Source of the DNA: Mycobacterium sp. shizuoka-1
Lineage (GTDB): Bacteria > Actinomycetota > Actinomycetes > Mycobacteriales > Mycobacteriaceae
Direction: 5' to 3'
Assembly: GCF_002723835.1 (NCBI RefSeq)
Contig: NZ_BEWG01000036.1
Location: 19,299 to 55,327, forward strand
DNA: 36,029 nucleotides
Shown one piece after another: positions 14,426-24,333 of this stretch. The notes beneath the pieces were generated by a model that saw only the letters and a program-made list of their open reading frames with translations, was not told where the DNA came from and did no database searches. The translations under genes and the position numbers were made by a program. Within the stretch, counting starts at the first letter, position 1; the number at the start of each line of letters is the position of its first letter.

Positions 14426-15622
14426 TTGGAGAACGTGTTCATCGCCGGAGTCGGGATGACCGACTTCGGTGTCCAGCTGCAGCGCTCGATGCGCTCGCTG
14501 GCAGAGGAGGCCGTGCAATCGGCACTCTCCGACGCGGGCGCTGAGCCGGACATGATCGACTACGCCTTCTACGGCAACGTCGGAGCGGGGACGATCACCG
14601 GCCAAGCAAGCATTCGCGGCCAGGCCGCGTTGCGCCACACCGGTCTGCTCGGCACGCCTATCGTCAACGTCGAGAATGCGTGCGCGACCGGGTCGACCGC
14701 GTTCGGCATGGCGACCGCAGCCATCCTTTCTGGAGTGGCGGATGTCGCCATCGCCGTAGGTGTCGAGAAGATGTCCCACGAAGACAAGGCCCGCACGTTC
14801 AAGGTTTTCGAAGGCGGATACGACCAGGACGAGCCTCCGCAGCTGGTACAGCAGCTCGCCGCCAACGCCGACGGAAAATCGCGCTCTCTGTTCATGGATC
14901 TGTACGCCGATCTGGCTCGCGCGTACATGGAGCGGTCGGGCGCCACCGAAGACGATTTCGCGCAGATTGTCGTCAAGTCGCACAGCAACGGGGCGCTCAA
15001 CCCCAGGGCGCAGTTCGACAACCCTGTCACGGCGGAGCAAGTCCTTGACAGCCGCACAATCGTCGAACCACTCAAACTCATGATGTGCTCGCCGATTTCC
15101 GACGGTGCCGCGGCGATCGTCGTCGCGAACGCCCGCGGCCTTCGCCGCCTGCCCGACGCTGAACCGGTCAAAGTAGTTGCCGCCAGCCTGGTTTCAGGCC
15201 GCGACCGAGCGGCTGCAGAGCCCGGCGCCCCCGAACGGGCGGCGGCGGCGGCGTATCGCGAAGCCTGCGTGGCACCCGCCGAGGTCGACGTCGTCGAACT
15301 CCACGATGCCGCCGCCCCGGCCGAGCTGATGATCAGCGAGGAGCTTGGGTTGTGCGAACCGGGCGACGGCCCAAAACTTCTCGCCTCGGGCGCAACCGCG
15401 CTTGACGGGTTCGTGCCGATAAATCCGAGCGGCGGATTGCTCTCGAGGGGACATCCGGTCGGTGCAACGGGCCTCGCGCAGCTTGTCGAACTCGCCGACC
15501 AGCTCCGCGGACGTTGTGGTAAACGGCAAGTCGCCGATGCCGATATCGCCCTCGCGGAGAACGGCGGGGGGGTCCTCGACAACGACGTCGCTGTTGCGAC
15601 GGTCACCATTCTGCGGCGTTAA
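14426..15622 (+). CDS. Thiolase-family (SCP-x/lipid-transfer type) protein with altered HDCF motif
   Basis: A 398-residue protein of the SCP-x/Ltp thiolase branch, which cleaves 3-ketoacyl-CoA (or in some members acts as an aldolase). The nucleophile region VENACATGSTAFG keeps the first cysteine, and SRGHPVGATGLAQ keeps the histidine loop. The HDCF motif of SCP-x thiolases reads HDAA here, so that cysteine is gone, and the usual HNxGxGG terminus is replaced by AENGGGV. The start is a TTG at 14426 with AGGAG 8 nt upstream; the frame is open upstream to 14222 but that part has no thiolase character. It is first in the rightward operon, directly before a canonical SCP-x thiolase. The two may form a heteromer, or this one may be a Ltp2-like lyase, though no DUF35 partner gene is present. 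Confidence 0.82.
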   Translation: MENVFIAGVGMTDFGVQLQRSMRSLAEEAVQSALSDAGAEPDMIDYAFYGNVGAGTITGQASIRGQAALRHTGLLGTPIVNVENACATGSTAFGMATAAILSGVADVAIAVGVEKMSHEDKARTFKVFEGGYDQDEPPQLVQQLAANADGKSRSLFMDLYADLARAYMERSGATEDDFAQIVVKSHSNGALNPRAQFDNPVTAEQVLDSRTIVEPLKLMMCSPISDGAAAIVVANARGLRRLPDAEPVKVVAASLVSGRDRAAAEPGAPERAAAAAYREACVAPAEVDVVELHDAAAPAELMISEELGLCEPGDGPKLLASGATALDGFVPINPSGGLLSRGHPVGATGLAQLVELADQLRGRCGKRQVADADIALAENGGGVLDNDVAVATVTILRR

Positions 15623-15640
15623 TGTAAAGGAGTATGACCA

Positions 15641-16858
15641 ATGGCAAACAAGGTATTCGTCATCGGTGTCGGGATGACGAAGTTCGAGAAGCCCGGGCGG
15701 CGCAAAGTCGCCGGAGACGATGGCACTGAACGTGATTGGGACTACCCGGACATGGCGCGGGAGTCCGGGACGAAAGCGCTCGACGACGCGGGCATCACCT
15801 ACGACAAGGTCCAGGAGGCCTACGTCGGGTTCGTCTACGGCGAATCCTGCTCTGGTCAAGCTGCTGTGTACGAACTTGGTTTGACCGGTATCCCCGTTGT
15901 CAACGTGAACAACAACTGCTCGACCGGTTCCACCGCACTGTATCTGGCCGCAAAGGCGATCCGTTCCGGCGAGGCCGACTGCGCACTCGCTCTCGGGTTT
16001 GAGAAGATGCAACCCGGCTCGCTGGCCGCGACATACACCGACCGCACCCAACCCGGGATACGGTTCCTGGAGGCCATGGCCAACCTGTACGAATTCCGGC
16101 TCCCCCCGGCACCATGGTCGTTCGGCGCCGCTGGCCGCGAGCATATGGAGCGGTTTGGCACCACGCTCGAGCACTTCGCGAAAATAGGTGAGAAAAACCA
16201 CCGACACTCGGCGAACAACCCGTACGCCCAGTTCCAGCGGGTCTACACTCTCGACGAGATCCTCGATGCGCCGGTGATCTACGAGCCGCTGACCAAACTG
16301 CAGTGCTCCCCGACATCCGATGGCTCGGGTGCGGCGATCCTGGCGAGTGAAGCGTTCGTCGATAGGCACGGGTTGTCGGAGCGGGCCGTGGAGATCGTCG
16401 GGCAAGCGCTCGTCACCGATGATGCATCGACGTTCAACGGCACCGCGCGCAACCTCGTCGGATTCGACTTGAACATCAGAGCCGCGCGCAAAGTCTACGA
16501 CCAATCCGGCTTGGGGCCACAGGATTTTCAGGTCATCGAGCTCCACGACTGCTTCTCAGCCAACGAACTGCTGCTCTATGAAGCGCTCGGCCTGTGTCCG
16601 GAGGGCGAGGCGGCCAAGTTGATCGACAACAACGAGACCACCTACGGCGGACGCTGGGTCGTCAACCCTTCTGGCGGGCTGATTTCCAAAGGACATCCCT
16701 TGGGCGCAACGGGACTCGCACAGTGCGCGGAGCTGACCTGGCAGCTGCGTGGACAGGCCGAGAAGCGTCAGGTCGAAGGTGTCACCGCCGCCCTACAGCA
16801 CAACATCGGCATCGGCGGAGCAGCTGTCGTCACCGCCTACCAGCGGGCAAACCGCTGA
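15641..16858 (+). CDS. SCP-x-type thiolase (lipid-transfer protein family), canonical active site
   Basis: A 405-residue thiolase of the peroxisomal SCP-x type, catalysing the final CoA-dependent cleavage of a 3-ketoacyl-CoA. All expected motifs are intact: the nucleophilic cysteine in [39 protein letters not shown] and the terminal [11 protein letters not shown]. No SCP-2 sterol-carrier domain is fused to it. The ATG at 15641 has AAAGGAG about 9 nt upstream and follows the first thiolase gene by 18 bp. In actinobacteria this class serves sterol side chains and branched acyl-CoAs rather than plain fatty acids, which fits its MaoC and MFE-2-type neighbours. Confidence 0.92.
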   Translation: MANKVFVIGVGMTKFEKPGRRKVAGDDGTERDWDYPDMARESGTKALDDAGITYDKVQEAYVGFVYGESCSGQAAVYELGLTGIPVVNVNNNCSTGSTALYLAAKAIRSGEADCALALGFEKMQPGSLAATYTDRTQPGIRFLEAMANLYEFRLPPAPWSFGAAGREHMERFGTTLEHFAKIGEKNHRHSANNPYAQFQRVYTLDEILDAPVIYEPLTKLQCSPTSDGSGAAILASEAFVDRHGLSERAVEIVGQALVTDDASTFNGTARNLVGFDLNIRAARKVYDQSGLGPQDFQVIELHDCFSANELLLYEALGLCPEGEAAKLIDNNETTYGGRWVVNPSGGLISKGHPLGATGLAQCAELTWQLRGQAEKRQVEGVTAALQHNIGIGGAAVVTAYQRANR

Positions 16859-16899
16859 CAACTCACCACATATCTCCACCGAAAGGGACACACCAAATC

Positions 16900-17328
16900 A
16901 TGGGTACCATCACCGTTTCCGTCGAACTGCCAGCCGCGCCCGAGAAGGTCTGGGCGATATTGTCTTCACCCGCCCAGTTCGAGAACTGGCTGACCATCCA
17001 CACCAAGTGGAAGAGCGACCTGCCCGCAGAGCTGGCCACCGGCCAGCAAGTCACCGAGGTCACCACTCTCATGGGCATGTCGAACACAATCACCTGGAAC
17101 GTCGATAAGGCCACCGCACCCGCCAAGCTTCGCCTCAGCGGGTCCGGTATGGCAGGAGTCAAACTCGCGCTTGACGGGGCGATCGAGCCCACGGGTAGCG
17201 GGTCGAAACTCACTCTCGGCATGGAGTACGCCGGGCAGATGATCGTCGGCGCGCTTGGCAAGGCCATGGAGAACGAGGGAACCCGCCAGCTCGAGGCCTC
17301 GCTGGAGAAGTTCAAGGCCCTCGTGTGA
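16900..17328 (+). CDS. SRPBCC (START-like) protein, Rv0910 family
   Basis: A 142-residue lipid-pocket fold protein. The N-terminus (ITVSVELPAAPEKVWAILSS) and ENWLTIHTKWKSDLP match the mycobacterial Rv0910 family, and a long C-terminal helix (EGTRQLEASLEKFKAL) closes the fold. Rv0910 itself has been described as the toxin of a toxin-antitoxin pair. No Rv0909-like antitoxin is encoded next to this gene, which lies 41 bp after a thiolase and 39 bp before a hydratase. A role in binding or presenting a hydrophobic CoA thioester or acid is therefore more likely here. Start ATG 16900 has GAAAGGGA upstream at a somewhat long spacing. Confidence 0.8.
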   Translation: MGTITVSVELPAAPEKVWAILSSPAQFENWLTIHTKWKSDLPAELATGQQVTEVTTLMGMSNTITWNVDKATAPAKLRLSGSGMAGVKLALDGAIEPTGSGSKLTLGMEYAGQMIVGALGKAMENEGTRQLEASLEKFKALV

Positions 17329-17367
17329 ATCTTGGCCACCCGTCAACCGATTCGAGGAGTCCGACTG

Positions 17368-18231
17368 ATGCCCGACGATGACCTGCGATTCAACCCGGAC
17401 GGACTCGGCAAGTGGACCGATCCCACCGAATTCGACGTCACCGCGGACAAGATTGCAGCGTACGCCGCCGCGACGAACGACCCGATCGCAGAACACCGAA
17501 CGGGAGAGACCGCATCGCCGGTGTTCGCCATCGTGCCGGTCTTCGAGTCACTCATGGAGCCGGCGCTCGGTGTCGTGCCGCTCGAACTGCTCGGCAAGGT
17601 AGTCCACGCCGGCCATGACTTCCGTTTTCACCGGCCGATCCGTGCTGGCGACAGGCTGGTCGCACGCACGAAGATGGATGGTTACCGGGGCGGCGCCAAG
17701 GGCACCGTCGGATCGGGAATCATCGAAACCCTGGGCAACGACGGCGAATTGGTCAACACCCAGGTCGCCACCTTGTTCGTGCGTGGCTTCGACGCCGGCG
17801 AAGCCGTCGGTGACGTCGCACCGGCCAATCCGCTGGACGAACGGCTGCGGGACCAGGCGCCGGTCGCCAAGGTTGTCCAGCACATCGACGACGACCAGAC
17901 CTTCCGCTACTCGGAGGCCGCCGGCGATCCGATGCCGATCCACCTCGACGAGGAATTCGCCAAGGCCACCGGATTGCCCGGCATTATCGCGCACGGTATG
18001 TGCACGCTGGCGTTCGCGTCGTGGGCCGTGCTCACCGAGGTCGGCGGATCCGACACCGCACGGCTGCGGCGGCTCGCCGTGCGGTTCGCCAAGCCTGTGC
18101 TGCCTGGCCGCGAGATCGAGACAACGGTGTGGAATGTCGACACCGCCAACGATGTGACCACTTATGCCTTCGAAACCACCCAGGGCGGCATCGTCGTGCT
18201 CACCGACGGCATCGCCGAAATCACTAACTGA
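17368..18231 (+). CDS. (R)-specific enoyl-CoA hydratase, MaoC-like double hotdog
   Basis: A 287-residue hydratase-2 type enzyme that adds water to trans-2-enoyl-CoA to give (3R)-hydroxyacyl-CoA. It has two hotdog halves. The N-terminal half carries the long central helix around VPVFESLMEPALGVV and HAGHDFRFHRPIRAGD. The C-terminal half has the catalytic signature YSEAAGDPMPIHLDEEFA followed by GIIAHGMCTLAF. The catalytic Asp and His of the hydratase-2 motif are present; Asn of the usual GDxNPIH is Met. The start is ATG 17368 with GAGGAG upstream. It pairs logically with the MFE-2-type SDR that follows by 27 bp. Confidence 0.92.
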   Translation: MPDDDLRFNPDGLGKWTDPTEFDVTADKIAAYAAATNDPIAEHRTGETASPVFAIVPVFESLMEPALGVVPLELLGKVVHAGHDFRFHRPIRAGDRLVARTKMDGYRGGAKGTVGSGIIETLGNDGELVNTQVATLFVRGFDAGEAVGDVAPANPLDERLRDQAPVAKVVQHIDDDQTFRYSEAAGDPMPIHLDEEFAKATGLPGIIAHGMCTLAFASWAVLTEVGGSDTARLRRLAVRFAKPVLPGREIETTVWNVDTANDVTTYAFETTQGGIVVLTDGIAEITN

Positions 18232-18258
18232 CCAAGCAAGACAAGGAGTTACACGATC

Positions 18259-19158
18259 ATGGGAATTCTCGACGGTCGCGTCGCACTGATCACGGGTGCC
18301 GGACGCGGTATCGGCCGCAGTCACGCGTTGCTCTTCGCAAGGGAAGGTGCCAGCGTCGTGGTCAACGACCTCGGCGGGGCGAACGACGGAACTGGGTCAG
18401 ACGCTGGCCCTGCACAGCAAGTCGTCGACGAGATTGTGACCGCGGGCGGCACGGCGGTGGCTAACACGTCGAATGTTGCCGACTGGGCAGGTGCGAAAGA
18501 GCTTGTAGATCAGGCTATCTCGGTGTATGGCAGGCTTGACGTCGTCGTGAACAACGCCGGCATTTTACGTGACGGGTTCGTCGCCGGGCTCGACGAGAGT
18601 CAGTGGGACGCTGTCATCGCCGTGCACCTCAAGGGTCATTTCGCGGTGCTTGGTCACGCCGCCGAATATTGGAAGACCGAATCGAAGGCGGGCCGTCAGC
18701 CGGCCGCGTCGGTGATCAACACGGCATCGGTGTCGGGCACGATTGCGCCAAATCCTGGGCAAGCGAACTACGGCGCAGCAAAGGCCGGAATCGCCGCCAT
18801 GACCTTGGTGGCCGCCGATGAGCTCGACCGGTATGGCGTGCGCGTCAACGCGATCGCACCGTCAGCCCGCACCCGGCTCACCCTCGCCACCCCCGGCATG
18901 AGCGCAATGCTTGCCGCCGAGGCTGAAACGGCCGCCGAGACCGGCGGCTTCGACGCCTTCCATCCCGATCAGATCGCACCGCTGGTGGCCTTCCTGGCCG
19001 CCGAGAAGACCGACATCACCGGCCGCGTGTTCATGGTCCAGGGCGGATCGATCAGCGAGCTGATCAACTGGCACGTCGGCGAAACCATCGAAACTGACGG
19101 CCCCTGGGAGATCGCCGATATCGAGTCGCGAATCCACGAAATCCTCGCCGCGCGATGA
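18259..19158 (+). CDS. MFE-2-type (3R)-hydroxyacyl-CoA dehydrogenase (SDR)
   Basis: A 299-residue SDR of the 17-beta-HSD4/Hsd4A type. TGAGRGIG is at residues 12-19, followed by VVVNDLGGAND with the inserted loop characteristic of MFE-2 dehydrogenase domains. NNAG is at 98-101, and the catalytic Ser158, Tyr171 and Lys175 lie in ASVSG and YGAAK. A long C-terminal tail (WEIADIESRIHEILA) is also typical. It oxidises (3R)-hydroxyacyl-CoA to 3-ketoacyl-CoA with NAD, directly after the (R)-specific hydratase and before thiolysis. A strong AAGGAG precedes ATG 18259, and the stop overlaps the hotdog gene (ATGA). Confidence 0.9.
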   Translation: MGILDGRVALITGAGRGIGRSHALLFAREGASVVVNDLGGANDGTGSDAGPAQQVVDEIVTAGGTAVANTSNVADWAGAKELVDQAISVYGRLDVVVNNAGILRDGFVAGLDESQWDAVIAVHLKGHFAVLGHAAEYWKTESKAGRQPAASVINTASVSGTIAPNPGQANYGAAKAGIAAMTLVAADELDRYGVRVNAIAPSARTRLTLATPGMSAMLAAEAETAAETGGFDAFHPDQIAPLVAFLAAEKTDITGRVFMVQGGSISELINWHVGETIETDGPWEIADIESRIHEILAAR

Positions 19159-19604
19159 CCGTCACCGCCGATTGGGTGAATGTCTTCATCGAGTCGAATC
19201 TGCCGCCCGTCCACCGGATGGGCGTGCAGATCGCCGACCTTCGACCGGGGTACGCGGCGGCGGAAGTCCCCCTTGAAGGCAACAACAACCATTTCGGCAC
19301 CGTTTACGCGGGCATACAGTTCACGGTCGCCGAAATCCTCGGCGGTGCAATAGGGTTAGCAACATTCGATCCCACGAAATACGTCGGCACGGTCAAGAGC
19401 GCACAGATCGATTATCTCAAGCCGGCCGGAACGAAGCTGCGTGCGACCACCTCGCTATCTCAGGCCGACGTCGATAGCGCGTTCGCGACGCTAGATGCCA
19501 CCGGCAACGCCGAGGTCGTCCTCGACGCCGAAGTGACCACCGAGGACGGCACTATCGTCGCGGTCACCCGCAGCACCTACTACGTCCGCACGATCGGCGA
19601 CTGA
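19155..19604 (+). CDS. Hotdog-fold thioesterase-like protein (DUF4442/PaaI-like)
   Basis: A 149-residue single hotdog protein. The core helix is NNNHFGTVYAGIQFTVAEILGG, shown here only by its key residues His-Phe-Gly, Tyr-Ala-Gly and Ala-Glu; the beta strands that follow are KSAQIDYLKPAGTKLRA and the terminal VAVTRSTYYVRT. This arrangement is that of DUF4442 and PaaI-like acyl-CoA thioesterases. It would release free CoA from stalled or final acyl-CoA products. The ATG overlaps the SDR stop by 4 bp, so the two are translationally coupled. Substrate is unknown, and a binding-only role is possible. Confidence 0.8.
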   Translation: MTVTADWVNVFIESNLPPVHRMGVQIADLRPGYAAAEVPLEGNNNHFGTVYAGIQFTVAEILGGAIGLATFDPTKYVGTVKSAQIDYLKPAGTKLRATTSLSQADVDSAFATLDATGNAEVVLDAEVTTEDGTIVAVTRSTYYVRTIGD

Positions 19605-19606
19605 CC

Positions 19607-21226
19607 GTGAGCATCAGGGCAACGATCGAAGGCACAGCCCATACCGTGCGGGCGATACAGGCCATACTCCGAGCCGGGACTTTCGAATTCCCGCGGGTCG
19701 ATCGATCCGTGCGGATGGCCAGGCTGGTTCGGCAAGCAGGGCCGTTCGCCGGGCTCGTTCGTGCCCACGCGAACAATGGCCTCGACCGGCCAGCGATCAT
19801 CGACCACTACGGGACCGTCACGTACGCCGAACTCGACCGGCAAACCAATGCCCTTGCTCGTGCATGGCGCCTCGATGGGCTCGGTCTCGGCGATTCAATT
19901 GGCGTCATTTGCCGCAACCACCGGGGCTTAGTCATCGCCGTCGTCGCCGCCGGCAAGATCGGGGCGCGAGTTGTCCTGATGAATACTGGCTCGGCCGCGC
20001 CCGAAGTCGCGGGTATCGCAGCCCGGGAACATGTCCACGGCCTCGTCTACGATGCCGACCTCGCGGCAAACGCCGCTGACGTTGCGGCCGATGTGCGCAG
20101 GTATGTTTCGTGGGGTTGCGGGCCGGATCGAAGCCTTGACGAGCTGATCGCCACGAACAAGGGCGACGTGGTTCCCCTCCCATCGAGATTCGGCGGCGCC
20201 ACGCTGCTGACGAGCGGGACCACTGGGATACCGAAAGGCGCGCCCCGGGAGAAGCTTTCGCCCTTGGCAGCCGCACAACTGCTTGACCGAATCCCACTGC
20301 GCGCTGAGCAGACAATCCTCATTCCGATCCCGCTGTTCCATGCCACCGGATTCGCTCTTCTCATCGGTTCGCTGGCGTTGCGGATGACGATGGTGTTGCA
20401 ATGCAGATTCGAACCAGCCGACGCGCTTCGCCTGCTCGCAGAGCACCAGTGCGACGCCGCAGTCGTTGTGCCCACAGTCCTGCAGCGCATGGTGAACCTT
20501 GGTCCCGAGGTTCTTCGCCGCTACGACACATCGAACCTCAAGATCGTTCTCTCGGCCGGCGCGGCGCTGGCGCCCGATTTGTGCCGTAGCACCGCCGACG
20601 CTTTCGGTGACGTCCTCTACAACGGCTACGGCTCAACCGAGGTTGCGATCGCCACAGTGGCCACACCCGCCGAGCTTCGACTCGTCCCGGGCACAGCGGG
20701 CCGTCCACCCGCAACCTGCCGAATCGCCCTCTTCGACAACGAAGGCCGGCGCATCACCGAACCGGGCGTGATCGGCCGAATCTTCGCCGCCAACGGAGCT
20801 GGCTTCGACGGCTACACCGATGGCCGCGACAAGCAGCGCATCGACGGCATGATCTCGACCGGCGACATGGGTCACATCGACGAGCACGGGTTGCTTTGGG
20901 TCGAGGGCCGCGACGACGACATGATCATTTCCGGCGGCGAGAACGTGTACCCGATCGAGATCGAGAACCTGCTCGCCGACCGTCCCGATGTGATCGAGGC
21001 CTGCGTGATCGGCGTGCCCGATCCCGACTTCGGTCAGCGGCTGCGCGCATTCGTGGTGCCAACCCCCGACTCGGCCCGCGATGCCGATGCCATCAAGGAG
21101 TACGTGCGCAAACGACTTGCCCGGCACAAGATTCCGCGTGACCTCGTGTTTGTCGACGAGCTTCCCCGCAACGCCACCGGCAAGGTGCTGCGCCGGGCGC
21201 TCGCCACTCAAGACGCCGACGGCTAG
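19607..21226 (+). CDS. Acyl-CoA synthetase (FadD, ANL superfamily)
   Basis: A 539-residue AMP-forming ligase that activates a carboxylic acid to its CoA thioester. Motifs: the ATP loop [13 protein letters not shown], the A5 motif NGYGSTEVA, the hinge region [31 protein letters not shown], and the C-terminal catalytic lysine in NATGKVLRR. An N-terminal extension of about 50 residues precedes the adenylation domain, as in mycobacterial FadD12/FadD2-like proteins. The start is a GTG at 19607, 2 bp after the hotdog gene stop. As the only ligase in the rightward operon it probably activates the substrate of the adjacent beta-oxidation enzymes. Confidence 0.9.
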   Translation: MSIRATIEGTAHTVRAIQAILRAGTFEFPRVDRSVRMARLVRQAGPFAGLVRAHANNGLDRPAIIDHYGTVTYAELDRQTNALARAWRLDGLGLGDSIGVICRNHRGLVIAVVAAGKIGARVVLMNTGSAAPEVAGIAAREHVHGLVYDADLAANAADVAADVRRYVSWGCGPDRSLDELIATNKGDVVPLPSRFGGATLLTSGTTGIPKGAPREKLSPLAAAQLLDRIPLRAEQTILIPIPLFHATGFALLIGSLALRMTMVLQCRFEPADALRLLAEHQCDAAVVVPTVLQRMVNLGPEVLRRYDTSNLKIVLSAGAALAPDLCRSTADAFGDVLYNGYGSTEVAIATVATPAELRLVPGTAGRPPATCRIALFDNEGRRITEPGVIGRIFAANGAGFDGYTDGRDKQRIDGMISTGDMGHIDEHGLLWVEGRDDDMIISGGENVYPIEIENLLADRPDVIEACVIGVPDPDFGQRLRAFVVPTPDSARDADAIKEYVRKRLARHKIPRDLVFVDELPRNATGKVLRRALATQDADG

Positions 21227-21248
21227 CAAGCAACCAAGGAGATTCAAA

Positions 21249-23075
21249 ATGGGCCACTACATCACCAACGTCCGTGACATCGAGTTCAACCTATTCGAAG
21301 TACTCGGACTCCAGTCGATCCTAGAACGTGGTGATTACGGCGACCTTGACGCCGACACCGCCAAGCACATGCTCGCCGAGGCCGCGCGGTTGGCCGAAGG
21401 TCCGATCGCCGATTCGTTCGCCAGCACCGACCGCAACCCGCCGGAGTTCCTGTCCAGCGAACATGCGATCACGGTGCCCGAGGGACTCGCGACCTCGGTC
21501 AAAGCCATCCACGAGGCGCAGTGGTGGCGGTTGGGGCTCGCCCCTGAACTCGGCGGTGTGCGGTCGCCATCACCGTTAACGTGGGCGATCGCCGAGATGA
21601 TCAATTGCGCCAACCCCGCCGTCGTCTTCTTTTGCCATGGTCCCCTTGTTTCCGACGTCCTCTACAAACTCGGCAACGAGCAGCAGAAGCATTGGGCGCA
21701 AGTCGCATTGGATCGCGGGTGGTCAGCGACAATGGCACTGACAGAGGCGGACGCAGGTTCGGACGTGGGCGCCGGTCGAACCCGCGCGATCCGCCAGCCC
21801 GACGGAAGTTGGCATCTGGAGGGCGTAAAGCGGTTCATCTCCGGCGCCGACACCGGAGATATCGTCGAGAACGTCTTCCACATGGTGCTCGCCCGGCCGG
21901 TGGGCGCCGACCCAGGTACCAAGGGGCTCAGCTTGTTTTTCGTGCCGAAGTTCCTGTTTGATCCGGAAACCGGCGAGTTGGGCCCCCGAAACGGTGCGTT
22001 CGTCACGAACCTCGAACACAAGATGGGGTTGAAGGGTTCGCCTACATGCGAACTCACCCTCGGGGGTTCCGATGTGCCCGCCGTCGGGTATTTGGTCGGC
22101 GATCGCCATGACGGGATTGCGCAGATGTTCAACCTCATCGAGCACGCGCGGATGTCGGTCGGGGTCAAGGGCGCCGGCACACTCTCGACCGCCTACCTGA
22201 ATGCACTCGCCTACGCGAAGACACGGGAGCAGGGCCCCGACCTGGCGCGGATGATGGACAAGACTGCACCACGGGTGACCATCACTCACCACCCCGACGT
22301 ACGTCGTAGCCTGATGCTGCAGAAGGCATACGCGGAGGGGCTACGCTCGCTTTACCTTTACACAGCGATGTACAAATGCGACGGCACCGCGGAATTGCTG
22401 GCGGGCGTCGACACCGACTTCGCGGACCGCATCAACGACCTGTTGCTGCCGGTCGTCAAAGCGGTAAGCGCAGACCGCGCCTACGAGATGATGACGGAGA
22501 GTCTGCAAACGCTCGGCGGATCCGGCTATCTGCAGGACTACCCTATCGAGCAATACATCCGTGATTCCAAGATCGATTCGGTGTACGAGGGAACCACCGC
22601 GATCCAGGCGCTCGACTTCATCTTCCGCAAGATCGTGCGCGACCAGGCACGTGCGTTCGGCTACCTCACCGATCAGATCAAGACGTTCGCCGACGCCGAT
22701 GGCGCATTAGGTGCCGAGCGTGAAGCACTCGGCACCGCGCTCGGCGAGGTGACAGCCATGTCGGCTGCGCTTCTTCGTTATCTCACCGCGTCGCAACAGA
22801 ATCCGGACGAGGTGTACAAGATCGGGCTCGTATCGGTTCGATTCCTGCACGCGTTCGGTGACCTGGTCATCGGATGGCGGCTACTTGCGGGAGCGGAGAT
22901 CGCGGCGATGGCGCTCGACCGCGGCGCCGACGAGCGCGATGCCTCCTTCTACCAGGGCAAGATCGCCGCGGCGTCATTCTTCGCCAGCACGGTCCTGCCC
23001 CGCCTTTCCTCCGACCGCGCGGTCGTCGAGACCGTCAACACCGACATCATGGAGCTCGACGAAGCGGCGTTCTGA
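21249..23075 (+). CDS. FadE5-like acyl-CoA dehydrogenase (copy B)
   Basis: A 608-residue paralogue of copy A and of M. tuberculosis FadE5, from [20 protein letters not shown] to the terminal [10 protein letters not shown]. It keeps [46 protein letters not shown] and the catalytic glutamate in VYEGTTAIQ. Compared with copy A the lid and pocket segments differ (GEAG/ARNG-type loops and the 540-570 region), which suggests a different chain length or branching preference. AAGGAG lies 9 nt before ATG 21249; the frame is open further upstream inside the synthetase gene but the FadE5 N-terminus fixes the start. It is followed 25 bp later by another acyl-CoA dehydrogenase. Confidence 0.93.
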   Translation: MGHYITNVRDIEFNLFEVLGLQSILERGDYGDLDADTAKHMLAEAARLAEGPIADSFASTDRNPPEFLSSEHAITVPEGLATSVKAIHEAQWWRLGLAPELGGVRSPSPLTWAIAEMINCANPAVVFFCHGPLVSDVLYKLGNEQQKHWAQVALDRGWSATMALTEADAGSDVGAGRTRAIRQPDGSWHLEGVKRFISGADTGDIVENVFHMVLARPVGADPGTKGLSLFFVPKFLFDPETGELGPRNGAFVTNLEHKMGLKGSPTCELTLGGSDVPAVGYLVGDRHDGIAQMFNLIEHARMSVGVKGAGTLSTAYLNALAYAKTREQGPDLARMMDKTAPRVTITHHPDVRRSLMLQKAYAEGLRSLYLYTAMYKCDGTAELLAGVDTDFADRINDLLLPVVKAVSADRAYEMMTESLQTLGGSGYLQDYPIEQYIRDSKIDSVYEGTTAIQALDFIFRKIVRDQARAFGYLTDQIKTFADADGALGAEREALGTALGEVTAMSAALLRYLTASQQNPDEVYKIGLVSVRFLHAFGDLVIGWRLLAGAEIAAMALDRGADERDASFYQGKIAAASFFASTVLPRLSSDRAVVETVNTDIMELDEAAF

Positions 23076-23100
23076 GCAGCTGCCAATTCGAGAGGTTGTC

Positions 23101-24321
23101 ATGGCCATCACCCGCACGCAGGATCTGACATGGCACGACGTGCACCTCCCTGACGACGTCGCACACGTGCGCGGCATGGCGCGCGCCGCCGTGTTGAAAC
23201 ACATTGCGCCGGTGGCGCGGGCGATCGGCAGTCAGGAAGAGTCGGTTGACGCGTTTCCTTGGTCGGCCTTTAAGGGCCTCGCGTCCGAGGGATGTTTCGC
23301 CGTGCCGTTCGACTCGCCCCACGGCGCGGGACTGGAACATCGAATACTTGCCACCTGCATCGTGGCCGAGGAAATTGCTTACGAGTCATCAAGTCTGGCA
23401 GGCGTTTACGACGGCCAGTGCATTCTCAGCGCCCGCGCGCTGTCGTTTGCGCAACCCCAGGTACAGGACCGCGTTCTCCCCGGACTGATCTCAGGCGACC
23501 TGGTATTCGCTTTCGCGACAACCGAACCGGGCGCGTCGTCGGACTTGACGCCGTCGGTGCTGAAGACCATCGCAACCCGAACCAGCCATGGGTTCCGGGT
23601 GAGCGGACGCAAACGGTGGATCACCAATTCCATCGTCGCCGACTGGGTGTGCCTACTCTGTCGGGACGGGGACAGCGACCAAGCGACGATGCTGTTAGTG
23701 GACATGCATAGCGACGGTGTCGCTGTCGGCGCGCCCGATCTCAAGATGGGTCACCGTGGCCAGATCACCGCCGACATCACCTTCGACGACGTTGTCGTAC
23801 CGGCAGACCATTGCCTCGGCGAGCCCGGGCGCGGCCTTCGGACGGCGCTCGCGTCGCTGGCGGCCGGACGCGTCGGTATCGCGGCGGCAGGAGTCGGTGT
23901 CGGGCAGGCCGCGTTGGATCTGGCGGTGCATCGGGTCCGCACCCGCGAACTCTTCGGGAAGAAACTCGGCGAGATGCAGCACTGGCAGTACCGCCTCGCC
24001 GAGCATGCGACCCATTTGGAGGCCGCGCGTGCCATGTATCAGAAGGCTGCGGTCCGCCTCGACCGCGGCGACCCCTCCGGTGAGCCCGAGGCGTCGATGG
24101 CCAAGACCTTCGCGACACGGCTCGCCAACGATATCGCGCGCGACGCGCTCCAGATCTACGGCGGCTACGGCTTCGCGCGGAAGGTCGCGGCGACCGGCGA
24201 AGAGTTCCGCCTCGAGGAAATTTATCGTGACGCCAAGATCCTGGAGATCTTCGAAGGCGCCAACGAAGTTCTGCTCTGGGTCATCGCCCGCCATCTGATC
24301 GGGCGCGAGATCACCGGATGA
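23101..24321 (+). CDS. Acyl-CoA dehydrogenase, standard length
   Basis: A 406-residue acyl-CoA dehydrogenase. The middle domain has FAFATTEPGASSDLTPS and SGRKRWITNSIVADW. The C-terminal domain has RTRELFGKKLGEMQHWQYRLAE, ALQIYGGYGFARK and IYRDAKILEIFEGANEV, where the Glu of FEGA sits at the catalytic position. The N-terminal 40 residues are unusual for the family (WHDVHLPDDVAHVRG). ATG 23101 is preceded by GAGAGG. It follows FadE5-like B and precedes a second SRPBCC gene by 12 bp, so the operon holds two dehydrogenases that may act on successive intermediates. Confidence 0.9.
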   Translation: MAITRTQDLTWHDVHLPDDVAHVRGMARAAVLKHIAPVARAIGSQEESVDAFPWSAFKGLASEGCFAVPFDSPHGAGLEHRILATCIVAEEIAYESSSLAGVYDGQCILSARALSFAQPQVQDRVLPGLISGDLVFAFATTEPGASSDLTPSVLKTIATRTSHGFRVSGRKRWITNSIVADWVCLLCRDGDSDQATMLLVDMHSDGVAVGAPDLKMGHRGQITADITFDDVVVPADHCLGEPGRGLRTALASLAAGRVGIAAAGVGVGQAALDLAVHRVRTRELFGKKLGEMQHWQYRLAEHATHLEAARAMYQKAAVRLDRGDPSGEPEASMAKTFATRLANDIARDALQIYGGYGFARKVAATGEEFRLEEIYRDAKILEIFEGANEVLLWVIARHLIGREITG

Positions 24322-24333
24322 CGGGAGGACAGC

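Noticed and set aside
15194..16546. A 450-codon open frame antisense to the two thiolases
   Set aside because: It is a long antisense frame typical of GC-rich DNA, has no motifs, and overlaps two clear thiolase genes.
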